Below, one piece after another: positions 8,446-16,519 of a stretch of DNA of 64,000 nucleotides. The first letter of the stretch is position 1. Each line of letters starts with the position of its first letter. The notes beneath the pieces are model-generated. The model searched no databases. It saw only the letters and a program-made list of their open reading frames with translations, and was not told the origin of the DNA. The DNA is from Thermoplasmata archaeon (GTDB lineage Archaea > Thermoplasmatota > Thermoplasmata > Lutacidiplasmatales > UBA184): contig JAKIWL010000001.1 of NCBI GenBank assembly GCA_022750055.1, positions 248,001 through 312,000 of the forward strand. The letters run 5' to 3'. A program made the position numbers and the translations under genes.

Positions 8446-8459
8446 GAGCCGTGCGGCTC
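8446..8459 (-). terminator. Hairpin behind the 5S gene
   Basis: GAGCCG-TG-CGGCTC forms a perfect short inverted repeat 12 nt past the predicted 5S 3' end. It may help end or process the 5S transcript; there is no T-run, so termination is only a guess. Confidence 0.3.
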
Positions 8460-8471
8460 AGAGAATCGGGA

Positions 8472-8596
8472 GGCTGACAGCTTTCCGCGGTTCCCGTAGG
8501 CTCGCGCACTTCAGTACCGCGCGGAACGTCGGTGGGCTTAACTTCCGGGTTCGGAATGGGACCGGGTGTTTCCCCACCACTTTGGCCGTCAGCCAA
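8472..8596 (-). rRNA. rrf: 5S ribosomal RNA
   Basis: Read on the minus strand, the segment contains the universal 5S core CCCGGTCCCATTCCGAAC followed by CCGGAAGTTAAGCC. Its ends pair in a terminal helix (GGCTGAC at 8594-8588 with GTCAGCC at 8478-8472), giving about 125 nt. A TATA box at 8615-8622 is correctly placed upstream. No 16S or 23S gene flanks it: nfo lies downstream and an aminopeptidase gene is divergent, so it is transcribed on its own. Exact ends are approximate. Confidence 0.92.
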
Positions 8597-8614
8597 CGGG
8601 TCCACCGAGCGTCG

Positions 8615-8622
8615 TTATTTAA
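8615..8622 (-). promoter_or_regulatory. TATA box for 5S rRNA
   Basis: TTAAATAA on the minus strand, about 22-26 nt before the predicted 5' end of 5S rRNA. Confidence 0.7.
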
Positions 8623-8713
8623 GATTGGCCAAAAGGCACCATAACGATAACTCGGTCTCGGCCTCCGTCCGAGCGGCTGGACCCTCCGTCCAGTTAGGAA
8701 GGTGCGCCGTTCG

Positions 8714-11152
8714 ATGCCGCCGGATCGAGAGATTCCCAAGGTCCGCGAGTACCTTATCGACCTCGACGTGAACCACCGGTCACTCTGGTTCACGGGAACG
8801 GTCGTCGTGGTCCTCGAGGTCCCCACTCCGAGCCTCCGCCTCAACTCGGTCGACCTCGAGATCCTCGAGACCGAACCGGAATCCAAGCTCCGGGCGCTCC
8901 CGGACTCCGAGGAGGTCTCGTTCGAGGCACCCGAGCCGCACGACCGATGGACCGTCCGTTTCCGAGGACGGGCTTCGGAGAAGGGCCTGCTCGGTCTGTA
9001 TCGTTCCCGCTACGGGGAGGGGTACATTCTCACGACTCAGTGCGCCGCCACGGCGGCGCGCAACCTCTTCCCGTGCATCGACCGACCGGACCGTCGCGCG
9101 GTGGTTCGACTCCGACTGACGATCGATTCCAGTCTCGAAGCGATCTTCAACACGCCGCCGCGCTCGAGCGTCGACGAGGACGGCCGCACGACGATCGAGT
9201 TCGAACCGACGCCGCCGATGGCGACCTATCTCGTCTATCTCGGGGTCGGCCAGTTCGAGTGGTTCGAGGGGGCCGGGGGTCACCCGACGACGATCCGCGG
9301 GGCCGCCCCGAAGGGGCGGTCGGAGTCGGCGCGTTACTCTGTGGACCGGGCCACCGAGATCCTCCCGGCGCTGGAACGGTACTTCCAGATACCCTTCCCG
9401 CTCCCGAAGCTCGACCTGATCGCGGTCCCTGAGTTCGCCTATGGGGCGATGGAGAACTGGGGGGCGATCACCTTCCGGGACATGCGCTTGCTCGTCGACG
9501 CCACCACGAGCAACTCCCAGAAGCGCTCGACCCTCTCGACCATCGCCCACGAGATCGCCCATCAGTGGTTCGGGAACCTCGTCACCATGGAGTGGTGGAC
9601 GGACATCTGGCTGAACGAGAGCTTCGCCACGTTCACCGAAGAGAAGGTGCTCGAGGAGCTCTACCCAGCGTCCCAACCGCTCGCCGACCTGCTGCACGAT
9701 TGGACCGGACCGGCGAAGACGGGGGATTCTCTCTCGACGACCCATCCGGTCAGCGTGCCCGTCGAACGTCCGGAGGAGATCGGCCAGATCTTCGACGAGA
9801 TCAGCTACGGGAAGGGGTCGGCGGTGCTCCGCATGATCGAGGCCTTCGTCGGCCCGGAGGCCTTCCGGACCGGAGTCTCGGCCTATCTGAAGCAGCACGC
9901 CTACGCGAACGCTTCCTCGGCCGACCTTTGGAGCGCCCTCGAGGTCGCGGCCGGCCGGCCGCTCCATCCGATCCTGGAGGCTTGGATCACTCGGCCCGGC
10001 CTTCCGCTGATCGATGCGAAGGCCGAGGCCGGGTCGATCGTGCTCTCCCAGCGTCGATTCCTCATGGACGGGACCCACCGGGCGGAACGATGGCCCATCC
10101 CTCTCGCGCTGCCGGGCCGGGCCGACGGCCCCCGGGCGCTCTGGGACGAGGATGGGCCGTTCGTCCTCCCGGACTCCGGTAGGACCCCGCGGTTGAACGT
10201 CCGGGCGGCGGGATTCTACCGTGTGCTGTACGATCCGCCCCTGTACGACCGGCTGCTCGCCGAGTTCCCTTCGCTTCCGAGCGAAGAGCGCTGGGCCGTC
10301 ATTGAAGACCTCGGCGCATTTCTCGTATCGAGAGACATTCCTGCCGAGCGCTACTACCAGTTCCTCGACTTGGGCCGAGCCGAGACCGACCCGCTCGTGG
10401 TGTTCGAACTCGCCTCCCAACTTTCTGCGTCGAACCCCGGACGCATGCTGGTCGTCCTGGGGGCGTTGCTCGGGGAGCGGGATTCGTTCCGGCGGCGGGC
10501 CCGATCGTTCCTGAGCGCGCAGCTCGGGCGCTTGGGCCTCACCGCGCGAGCCGGCGAGCACGAACTGGAACCGCTCGTCCGCGGCGCAGTCGCGAGCGCC
10601 GGTCTCGCACTCGACCCGGCGCTCAGGGCCGAGCTCGCCAACCGCTTTCCGGGATACGCCGACCTCGCGCCCGACCTCCGATGGTCGGTCGCGTTCGCCT
10701 TCGCCCGGACCGGGGGCGAACCCGAGTACGAGCAGATCCTCACCGCGCTGGCGCGAGCTCCCATTGAGGGCGAGGCGATCCGGTTCGAGCGCGCCCTCGC
10801 GCAGTTCCCCCACCCCCATCTGGTCCAGCGGACTCTCGACCTTGCCCTTACCCCGGTCTTCAACCGCGCCCACCTCGTGAGCGTGGTCCGGGAGGCCTCC
10901 CTCAATCCGGCGGGTCGCGCCGTCACCTGGGAATGGATCCGGTCGTCCTTGCACACTGTCGAGGCCGACTACAAGGGGACGTCGGTCATCGGGCAGGCGC
11001 TCGAGTACGCCCTCCCGTTCGTTGGGCTAGGGCGGGCGGCGGAGGTACGCGACGAACTGTCGGCCCGCCCGTTCCGAGAAGGGGACCGCGGGGCGAACAA
11101 GGGCCTCGCGATCCTAGCGCTCTACGAGCGTCTCCTTCGAGCGGTCGACTGA
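8714..11152 (+). CDS. M1-family zinc aminopeptidase (tricorn-interacting factor type)
   Basis: Removes N-terminal residues from peptides, in archaea typically finishing the work of the proteasome or tricorn protease. About 812 residues from ATG 8714 (a GTG at 8702 would add four). The exopeptidase motif GAMENWGAITF is near residue 244, the zinc motif HEIAHQW near 279, and the third ligand in NESFATF about 19 residues on, all intact. A long helical C-terminal domain follows, as in tricorn factors F2/F3. No signal peptide is visible, so it should be cytoplasmic. Its end overlaps the convergent thioesterase gene by 31 nt. Confidence 0.93.
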   Translation: MPPDREIPKVREYLIDLDVNHRSLWFTGTVVVVLEVPTPSLRLNSVDLEILETEPESKLRALPDSEEVSFEAPEPHDRWTVRFRGRASEKGLLGLYRSRYGEGYILTTQCAATAARNLFPCIDRPDRRAVVRLRLTIDSSLEAIFNTPPRSSVDEDGRTTIEFEPTPPMATYLVYLGVGQFEWFEGAGGHPTTIRGAAPKGRSESARYSVDRATEILPALERYFQIPFPLPKLDLIAVPEFAYGAMENWGAITFRDMRLLVDATTSNSQKRSTLSTIAHEIAHQWFGNLVTMEWWTDIWLNESFATFTEEKVLEELYPASQPLADLLHDWTGPAKTGDSLSTTHPVSVPVERPEEIGQIFDEISYGKGSAVLRMIEAFVGPEAFRTGVSAYLKQHAYANASSADLWSALEVAAGRPLHPILEAWITRPGLPLIDAKAEAGSIVLSQRRFLMDGTHRAERWPIPLALPGRADGPRALWDEDGPFVLPDSGRTPRLNVRAAGFYRVLYDPPLYDRLLAEFPSLPSEERWAVIEDLGAFLVSRDIPAERYYQFLDLGRAETDPLVVFELASQLSASNPGRMLVVLGALLGERDSFRRRARSFLSAQLGRLGLTARAGEHELEPLVRGAVASAGLALDPALRAELANRFPGYADLAPDLRWSVAFAFARTGGEPEYEQILTALARAPIEGEAIRFERALAQFPHPHLVQRTLDLALTPVFNRAHLVSVVREASLNPAGRAVTWEWIRSSLHTVEADYKGTSVIGQALEYALPFVGLGRAAEVRDELSARPFREGDRGANKGLAILALYERLLRAVD

Positions 11153-11634
11153 TCGGTCCGGGCCTGGGCTTCCTTCTTCCACGTCGGGTCGCTTGCCGAC
11201 CAGATGTACCAGGTCCCGTGGGCCTGGCTGAGACGCGTCCCGTCGCCATCGAGGAGATTGCCCTCGACGAAGGCGAGGTGACGGCCCCGACGGACGACCT
11301 CCCCCCGGGCTCGGAGCACCTGTCCCTCCCGGGCCGGCCGCAGGAACTCGACGTAGAGGGAGGTCGTCGCGGTCGTCTCGTCCTCATCGAGCATCGTCAC
11401 GACCGCCCCCCCCATGGCGGTGTCCAGGATCGTCGCGTACACACCCCCGTGCACCACGCCGTTGATGTTCAAGTGGCGGGCCTCCACGCGGCCTCCGACG
11501 ACGCAGTGTCCGTCCCGGGTCTCGCCCGGGTCGACACGGAACCCGACCTCCTGGTGGAACCCGCCCAGTCGGTCGGCCCATCCGACCGGGATGCGAACCG
11601 GTCGTGGAGCGGACGTCTCGCGGGCGCTCGACAT
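11122..11634 (-). CDS. PaaI-type hotdog thioesterase
   Basis: About 170 residues from ATG 11634. The hotdog core HLNINGVVHGGVYATILDTAMGGAV contains the HGG turn and acidic D of PaaI/YbgC-like acyl-CoA thioesterases, followed by the strands TTSLYVEFLRPA and VLRARGEVVRRGRHLAFVEG. Such enzymes hydrolyse acyl- or aroyl-CoA thioesters, often as housekeeping partners of aromatic or fatty acid breakdown. A PaaA-like oxygenase and an enoyl-CoA hydratase lie 1.6 kb away, which is suggestive only. It shares a bidirectional promoter region with the mevalonate decarboxylase-family gene. Confidence 0.85.
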   Translation of the reverse strand: MSSARETSAPRPVRIPVGWADRLGGFHQEVGFRVDPGETRDGHCVVGGRVEARHLNINGVVHGGVYATILDTAMGGAVVTMLDEDETTATTSLYVEFLRPAREGQVLRARGEVVRRGRHLAFVEGNLLDGDGTRLSQAHGTWYIWSASDPTWKKEAQARTDQSTARRRRS

Positions 11635-11657
11635 GGCTCGTTCGCATCGCACACACG

Positions 11658-11669
11658 AGATAAGTACTC
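11658..11669. promoter_or_regulatory. Shared TATA region between thioesterase and decarboxylase genes
   Basis: GAGATAAGTACTC is nearly palindromic and TATA-like on both strands. Its centre lies about 30 nt before the thioesterase ATG (11634) and 34 nt before the decarboxylase-family ATG (11698), so both divergent genes may use it. Confidence 0.5.
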
Positions 11670-11697
11670 ACCTCTTTGGTCGGAGACGGCGGTCGAA

Positions 11698-12714
11698 ATG
11701 GGGAAGGTCGTGGGTCGGTCGGCGACCTACGAGGCCGGCCCGAACATCGCACTCGTGAAGTACTGGGGGGTGCGCGATCCGACCCTCGTCCTCCCGTACA
11801 ATAGTTCGCTCTCGGTCACGCTCGGACGGTTCCGCACCCGGACGACCGTCTCGTTCGAGCCGGTCCTCGTTCGCGACGAGTTCACCCTCAATGGCGCCCC
11901 GATCGAGGGCACCCCTCGGGACGACGTCGTCCGGTTCCTGGATCGCGTTCGCAACCTCTCGCATCGCTCCGAACGCGCCCGGGTCCGGTCCTCGAACAAC
12001 TTTCCGACGGCGAGCGGCCTTGCGAGCAGCGCGAGCGGGTTCGCGGCCCTCGCCGGCGCCGCCTCGGCCGCTGCCGGCTTGCGACCCACCCCTCGGGCGC
12101 TCTCCCAGCTCGCCCGACTCGGCTCGGGAAGCGCCTCGCGTTCTGTCTTCGGGGGGTTCGTGGAGTGGAGGGCGGGGTCGCGTGCGGACGGGGCCGACTG
12201 CTACGCCGCGCCGATCGCGAGCGCCGATCACTGGCCCGAGCTCCTCGACCGCGTCGCGATGGTCCGGGACGCACCCGTGAAGACGACCCGGTCCGCGCTC
12301 GCGATGCAATCGACCGTGGCCTCGAGCCGCGGCTACGCCCAGCGGCTCGCCGACGTGCCCGGTCGGATCGCGCGCCTTGAACGGGCGATCCGGGACCGCG
12401 ACGCCGAGACGCTCTTCGCCACGACGATCGAGGAATGCGATAGCTTCCGCTCGGTCTGCGAGACGACCGACCCCCCGCTCGATTACCTCACGGCGACCTC
12501 CCGATCGATATTAGCTGCGGTCCGGGCGGCGAACGACGAGGCGGGGCGTCCGGTCGCCGCCTACACTCACGATGCCGGGGCGCACGTGCACGTCTTCACG
12601 TTGGACGGCGCTCTCTCCAAGCTTCGCAAGCGGCTCGACCGGATCGCCGGCGTCGAACGCTGGCTTACCGTGCGGCCCGGCGCCGGTGCCCGGCGCGTGG
12701 GCGGGCCGACGTAG
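11698..12714 (+). CDS. Mevalonate (bis/di)phosphate decarboxylase-family enzyme
   Basis: GHMP-superfamily enzyme of archaeal isoprenoid synthesis, 338 residues from ATG 11698. It shows NIALVKYWGVRD at the N-terminus, the ATP loop NNFPTASGLASSASG, the substrate motif LGSGSASRSVFGGFVEW, and the catalytic-aspartate motif YTHDAG near the C-terminus. The family's usual WGKRD reads WGVRD, so one lysine is lost while the aspartate stays. Thermoplasmata use modified mevalonate routes (mevalonate-3-kinase, bisphosphomevalonate decarboxylase), so this may decarboxylate 3,5-bisphosphomevalonate rather than the 5-diphosphate. It overlaps the convergent VOC gene by 50 nt. Confidence 0.8.
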   Translation: MGKVVGRSATYEAGPNIALVKYWGVRDPTLVLPYNSSLSVTLGRFRTRTTVSFEPVLVRDEFTLNGAPIEGTPRDDVVRFLDRVRNLSHRSERARVRSSNNFPTASGLASSASGFAALAGAASAAAGLRPTPRALSQLARLGSGSASRSVFGGFVEWRAGSRADGADCYAAPIASADHWPELLDRVAMVRDAPVKTTRSALAMQSTVASSRGYAQRLADVPGRIARLERAIRDRDAETLFATTIEECDSFRSVCETTDPPLDYLTATSRSILAAVRAANDEAGRPVAAYTHDAGAHVHVFTLDGALSKLRKRLDRIAGVERWLTVRPGAGARRVGGPT

Positions 12715-13174
12715 GTCGGGCGGCCCGACGTGGCTTCGCCCGCACCGGGCGTCGGGCCTTGCGGCGCCGCTCCTCGAATGCGTAGAGCTCGAGCGCGATC
12801 CCGTCCGGGTCGACCCAGGTCGCGGAGAAGTACCCTGGCCGGAACTCAGGGTGCTCCTCCCCTCGGAAGATCGGGTAGAGTTCCTCTCGCTCGAGGGTCT
12901 GCTCCCGCGCTCGGACCGCGTCGGTCGAGGGCAGCCGGAAGGCGAGGTGCTCGGCGATGATCTCCTCCTCACCGGTCGGCGGGTGACGGTGGATCCGGGG
13001 TTTCGGACTCTTCAGTAGCCACAGGGTCATCGTCCCGTCGGTGTAGCCGAGGTAGGCGTCGGCGATCACGAATCGACGGAAGCCCATCGGGACGAGAAAG
13101 CGGTCGTAGAAGAACTGGGCCCGGACGACGTCGGTGATCTCGAGCGACACATGATGGAGAACCCCGTGCACCAT
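12665..13174 (-). CDS. VOC-superfamily (glyoxalase/dioxygenase fold) protein
   Basis: 169 residues. The first half GVLHHVSLEITDVVRAQFFYDRFLVPMGF and the later FSATWVDPDGIALELYAF are the paired beta-alpha-beta modules of vicinal-oxygen-chelate proteins; the H at the first strand and the E of ELY are the usual metal ligands. After residue 140 the tail is a run of Arg, Ala and Pro with no conserved features. Substrate unknown: relatives are glyoxalases, methylmalonyl-CoA epimerases and resistance proteins. It is the first gene after the diiron protein on the same strand but 40 nt separate them. Confidence 0.75.
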   Translation of the reverse strand: MVHGVLHHVSLEITDVVRAQFFYDRFLVPMGFRRFVIADAYLGYTDGTMTLWLLKSPKPRIHRHPPTGEEEIIAEHLAFRLPSTDAVRAREQTLEREELYPIFRGEEHPEFRPGYFSATWVDPDGIALELYAFEERRRKARRPVRAKPRRAARPTSARPRAGHRRRAAR

Positions 13175-13216
13175 GGCGTCCTCGATCCATCCCGGGGGCG
13201 TCCCTCGGGCCGACCC

Positions 13217-14095
13217 TCAGAGAATGTGCCGGTCGAAGTCGGGGTTGGGCAGGGACAGTCCCGCGGCCTTGACGAGCGGGGTCACCTCTTCGATGTAACG
13301 GGCCCGGGCCTCTTCGTTGGTCCAGCGCTTGAGTCCCATCTCGATCGCGCGCCGGCTCGTCTCCGAGTTCGAGTGGCCGAACATGTCGAGGGCCCGGGGG
13401 TACCACTTGTCGAGAGCGGCCTGGGCTTCCTCCTTGGTCCCGTAGTACTTGCCCTCGTCCTTGGCGATCCGCTTGAGGACGCTGTAGCCGAAGTTCAGAT
13501 GCAGCTGCTCTTCGGAGAGCATTAGCGGCATGGCCCGGGCGAGCGGGCCGTAGGAGCACTCCTGGAACGCCCGAAGCTGGTAGACCCCGACCCGGTCCAC
13601 GAAGCAGCAGAAGGCGCCAACATCCGACCACCGGTCGAACTTCATGTTGAACGCATCGAGCTTGTGCTGGCCCTCTCGTTTCGCGAGGAGCTCGTCGATG
13701 TAGCCCTGTCCCTCCTCGCCGAAATCCCGGAGGATCCGGCAGGCCTGGAGGCCGTGGCGCGCTTCGTCGGCGACGATCCGGGCCTCGATCCATCGGTCCT
13801 CGAGGGTCGGGGCGCTGTCGAGCCAGGGCCGATGCTGTTGGATGGAAGCGAATTCGGTGTCCGCCTGGACGACCATGAGCTTGATGATCAACTTGCGCAT
13901 GTCGACCGGCAGCTCCTGGGCGGTCTCGAACTTGCGGACCCCGACCGAGTTCCCCCAGAGGATCTCCCGCACCGGTTCGATCGTGCCTCCCTCCTTCAGG
14001 GACTTCGAGGCGGGCGCCCCGGAAGCGGGGGCACGCGGGGGGGCCGGAGCGGCTGCGTTCAAATCGGGAAACCGGACACGTGTATCAGAACTCAC
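13217..14095 (-). CDS. PaaA/BoxB-like diiron oxygenase subunit
   Basis: Ferritin-like protein of 292 residues related to the catalytic subunit of phenylacetyl-CoA or benzoyl-CoA epoxidase. Candidate diiron ligands are E in ADTEFAS, the ExxH of ADEARHGLQ, a later E in AFQECSYGPL and the EEQLHLNFG ExxH, arranged as in that family. The first ~35 residues are Pro/Ala-rich and look disordered. Its ATG overlaps the stop of the enoyl-CoA hydratase gene by 4 nt (ATGA), so both are made together. No PaaB/C/D/E partners are adjacent, so the electron donor and true substrate are unknown. Confidence 0.75.
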   Translation of the reverse strand: MSSDTRVRFPDLNAAAPAPPRAPASGAPASKSLKEGGTIEPVREILWGNSVGVRKFETAQELPVDMRKLIIKLMVVQADTEFASIQQHRPWLDSAPTLEDRWIEARIVADEARHGLQACRILRDFGEEGQGYIDELLAKREGQHKLDAFNMKFDRWSDVGAFCCFVDRVGVYQLRAFQECSYGPLARAMPLMLSEEQLHLNFGYSVLKRIAKDEGKYYGTKEEAQAALDKWYPRALDMFGHSNSETSRRAIEMGLKRWTNEEARARYIEEVTPLVKAAGLSLPNPDFDRHIL

Positions 14096-14874
14096 CGGCC
14101 CTTAAAGGTGGGCTTGCGCTTCTCGACGAACGCGCTCAGACCCTCCTTGGCGTCCTCGGTGATGAACAGTCGGTTCTGAAGTTCGCGCTCGAGCGCAAGA
14201 CCCGCCACGAGCGGCATCTCGACCCCTTCGAGGACCGAGCGCTTGATGAGCGAGATCGCACGGGCTGGGCCGTGGGCGAGCGTTTGCGCGTACTGGTCGA
14301 CGTCCTTCACGAAGGACTCCTTCGGGAACACGTAGTTGACGAGCCCGATGTGCAGGGCCTCCTCGGGGGTCAGTAGCTTCCCCGTGATCATCATGTCGAG
14401 CGCCCGGGAGGTCCCGATGGCGCGAGGAAGCCGTTGGGTCCCGCCGGTCCCGGGAAGCACGCCCAGGGTGACCTCGGGGAGCCCGATCTTGCCGGAGTCC
14501 TTCGCCATCAGGCGGATGTCCGTGGATAGGGCGATCTCGAGGCCGCCCCCGACGCAGTGGCCGTTGATGGCGGCCAGGACGACCTTCGGGGTCGAGGCGA
14601 ACTTGTTGAGCGTCTCCTGGCAATGCAGGCAGAACATCGCCTTGAAATCCGGCTGGCTTCCCTTGAGCATCTCGATGTCCGCCCCCGCGCTGAAGAACCC
14701 CGGAAGGCCGCTCATGAGGACGATCACGCGCGCGTTCTCGTCGAAGCGCATCTCCTCGATCGCTTCGTCGAGCTCCCGCATCATGTGGATGTCGTAGGTG
14801 TTCGCCTTTCCCTTGGCGATCTCGATGTAGCCGACGTTGTTCTCCACGCGGGTCTTGACGAACTTGCCTTGCAT
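14092..14874 (-). CDS. Enoyl-CoA hydratase/isomerase family protein
   Basis: Crotonase-fold enzyme of about 260 residues from ATG 14874 (a GTG at 14883 is possible). The oxyanion-hole motifs SGLPGFFSAGADIEML near residue 55 and NGHCVGGGLEIALSTDIRLM near 105 are intact, as is the LPEVTLGVLPGTGGTQRLPR stretch with the glutamate that activates water. It adds water to, or isomerises, unsaturated acyl-CoA thioesters. Coupling to a PaaA/BoxB-like diiron protein suggests ring-opened aromatic CoA substrates, as for PaaG or BoxC, rather than plain fatty acid oxidation. A TATA-like CTTTATCG sits at about 14924-14931. Confidence 0.88.
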   Translation of the reverse strand: MQGKFVKTRVENNVGYIEIAKGKANTYDIHMMRELDEAIEEMRFDENARVIVLMSGLPGFFSAGADIEMLKGSQPDFKAMFCLHCQETLNKFASTPKVVLAAINGHCVGGGLEIALSTDIRLMAKDSGKIGLPEVTLGVLPGTGGTQRLPRAIGTSRALDMMITGKLLTPEEALHIGLVNYVFPKESFVKDVDQYAQTLAHGPARAISLIKRSVLEGVEMPLVAGLALERELQNRLFITEDAKEGLSAFVEKRKPTFKGR

Positions 14875-14967
14875 CGATGACACCCATCCCCGATAGGGGG
14901 AGTCGGGGAGCCGGGTCGGTGCGATAAAGCTAGCGGCCGAAATCCTCGATCGATAGCGAGTCGACGC

Positions 14968-15666
14968 TCATCGACGAACGCGCTCCTCGACCGTGCCATC
15001 GGCGTGCCCGACGAAGACACGCTCGGCGAGGCCCACGAAGAGCCCGGTCTCGAGCACGCCGGGGATGCCGTGGATCTCTGCGTCGAGGGCCCCGGGGTCC
15101 TCGATCGGAGTCGGAGGTCGGACGTCGAGGATCTCGAGACCGTTGTCCGACCGGAACGATTGGGTCGTCCCTGGCACGGTCCGCAGGATCGCGGGAAGGC
15201 CCCGTTTCCCGAGTTCCTCCACCACGACCGGACGGGCGAACGGGACGACCTCGACCGGGATCGGGGTGCGGGTACCCAAGCGCGGGACGAGCTTCGTCGG
15301 GTCGACCATGATGAGAAGCTTTTTGGCCCGACGAGCCAGCAGCTTCTCCCGGAAGAGGGCCCCGCCTCCCCCCTTTGTGAGGTCGAGGCGGTCGCTGACC
15401 TCATCGGCGCCATCGAGCATCACGTCGAAGGAGTCGCCGGCGGCGAGGTCCCGGACCGAGAGTCCGAGCTCGCCCGCGAGGGTCGCCGTCGCGGCCGAGC
15501 TCGCCACGCATTGGAATCCCCCACCGTCCGGAAAACGACGGGCGATCTCACGAACTGCGTAGGCGGCGGTCGATCCGGTGCCCAATCCCAACCGCTGCCC
15601 TCGGACGACCTGCGCCGCCGCGGCCCGTGCGGCGGACTGTTTGGCGCGCTCTACGCCGGGGTCCAT
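14968..15666 (-). CDS. rpiA: Ribose-5-phosphate isomerase A
   Basis: Interconverts ribose-5-phosphate and ribulose-5-phosphate, supplying ribose for nucleotides. The 232-residue protein has the phosphate loop GLGTGSTAAYAV, the DGADEV motif with catalytic aspartates near residue 82, KGGGGALFREKLL with the active-site lysine and glutamate, and the C-terminal GIPGVLETGLFV. Start ATG 15666 gives family length and is only about 4 nt downstream of the predicted transcription start; a frame open further upstream is not conserved. Functionally linked to the transaldolase gene at 5.8 kb. Confidence 0.93.
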   Translation of the reverse strand: MDPGVERAKQSAARAAAAQVVRGQRLGLGTGSTAAYAVREIARRFPDGGGFQCVASSAATATLAGELGLSVRDLAAGDSFDVMLDGADEVSDRLDLTKGGGGALFREKLLARRAKKLLIMVDPTKLVPRLGTRTPIPVEVVPFARPVVVEELGKRGLPAILRTVPGTTQSFRSDNGLEILDVRPPTPIEDPGALDAEIHGIPGVLETGLFVGLAERVFVGHADGTVEERVRR

Positions 15667-15690
15667 CGGGAGCCGGAGGGGGTCGCGCGG

Positions 15691-15700
15691 CTTGATAAGC
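15691..15700 (-). promoter_or_regulatory. TATA box for rpiA
   Basis: GCTTATCAAG on the minus strand, centred about 29 nt before the rpiA ATG, predicting a nearly leaderless mRNA. Confidence 0.6.
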
Positions 15701-15762
15701 GTGCCGAGGAAGGCCCCGCCCACGGCGAAAGGCAGATGCCCACGGGGCGGTAGCCCCCCCTC

Positions 15763-16494
15763 GTGACTCCCTCTACCGAGCCGTTGACCGGGACCGTCGC
15801 GCTCTCCGTGGGAGGCTCGGTCCTCACGACGGGCTCCGACGACGCGGAGTATCTGGGGCGTCTCGCGGACCTGCTGAAGAAACGGGGTCGAGAGTTTCCC
15901 TTGGTCGTGACGACCGGGGGGGGACGAACGGCCCGCGACTACATCCGGCTCGGACGAGCCCTCGGACTCACCGAGGTCGAACTCGACGAAGTCGGTATCG
16001 ATGTGACGCGGCTCCACGCTCGTCTGCTGGCCGCCCGGATCGGGGCTCCCACGCCGGCGACCCCCCCCACCACCGTCGCCGAGGCCGTCCGCGAGCTCCG
16101 GCACGTCTCACCGGTCATTCTCGGCGGAACGGAGCCTGGGCACACGACCGATGGAGTGGCCGCGTTGCTCGCCGTCCGGCTGCGAGCGGTGCGGGTCGTC
16201 AACGCGACTCGCGTCGACGGGCTCTTCGACGCGGACCCGAAGCAGCACCCCGAAGCGAAACGGATAGACCGACTCGGGTTCGAAGAGTTCCGCCGCATAG
16301 TTCAGCGGGGCAGCTCGGGCGAGGCCGGCCAGGAGTTCCTGTTCGACCGCCTGGCTGCCGACGTGCTGTCGAGGGCCGCTATCCCAGTCTCCATCCTCGA
16401 CGGCCGCGACCTCGACAACCTCGACGCGGCCCTCCTTGGTCGGAGATTCCGGGGGACGTCGGTGGGAACGCCAACGACGGACCGTCGAGGTTAA
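15763..16494 (+). CDS. pyrH: Uridylate (UMP) kinase
   Basis: Phosphorylates UMP to UDP in pyrimidine synthesis. 243 residues from a GTG start, of the archaeal amino-acid-kinase type. VALSVGGSVL is the first nucleotide-binding loop, VVTTGGGRTARDYI the UMP-binding loop, VILGGTEPGHTTDGVAALLA the switch to the second domain, and NATRVDGLFDADPKQHPEA the ATP-binding segment. It is divergent from rpiA and followed after 25 nt by adk, so pyrH-adk form a small nucleotide-kinase operon. The last ~15 residues are not conserved. Confidence 0.9.
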   Translation: MTPSTEPLTGTVALSVGGSVLTTGSDDAEYLGRLADLLKKRGREFPLVVTTGGGRTARDYIRLGRALGLTEVELDEVGIDVTRLHARLLAARIGAPTPATPPTTVAEAVRELRHVSPVILGGTEPGHTTDGVAALLAVRLRAVRVVNATRVDGLFDADPKQHPEAKRIDRLGFEEFRRIVQRGSSGEAGQEFLFDRLAADVLSRAAIPVSILDGRDLDNLDAALLGRRFRGTSVGTPTTDRRG

Positions 16495-16519
16495 GCCTCC
16501 TACGGTGGCTCGCCCGTCG

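Noticed and set aside
8780-10954. A 724-codon open frame antisense to the aminopeptidase gene
   Set aside because: It is the mirror of a conserved M1 peptidase; high GC removes stop codons on the other strand. Composition is Arg/Glu/Gly-rich with no domain.
10933-11697. Upstream extension of the mevalonate decarboxylase-family gene
   Set aside because: Covers the thioesterase gene and aminopeptidase end in a meaningless frame; promoter and ATG 11698 fit.
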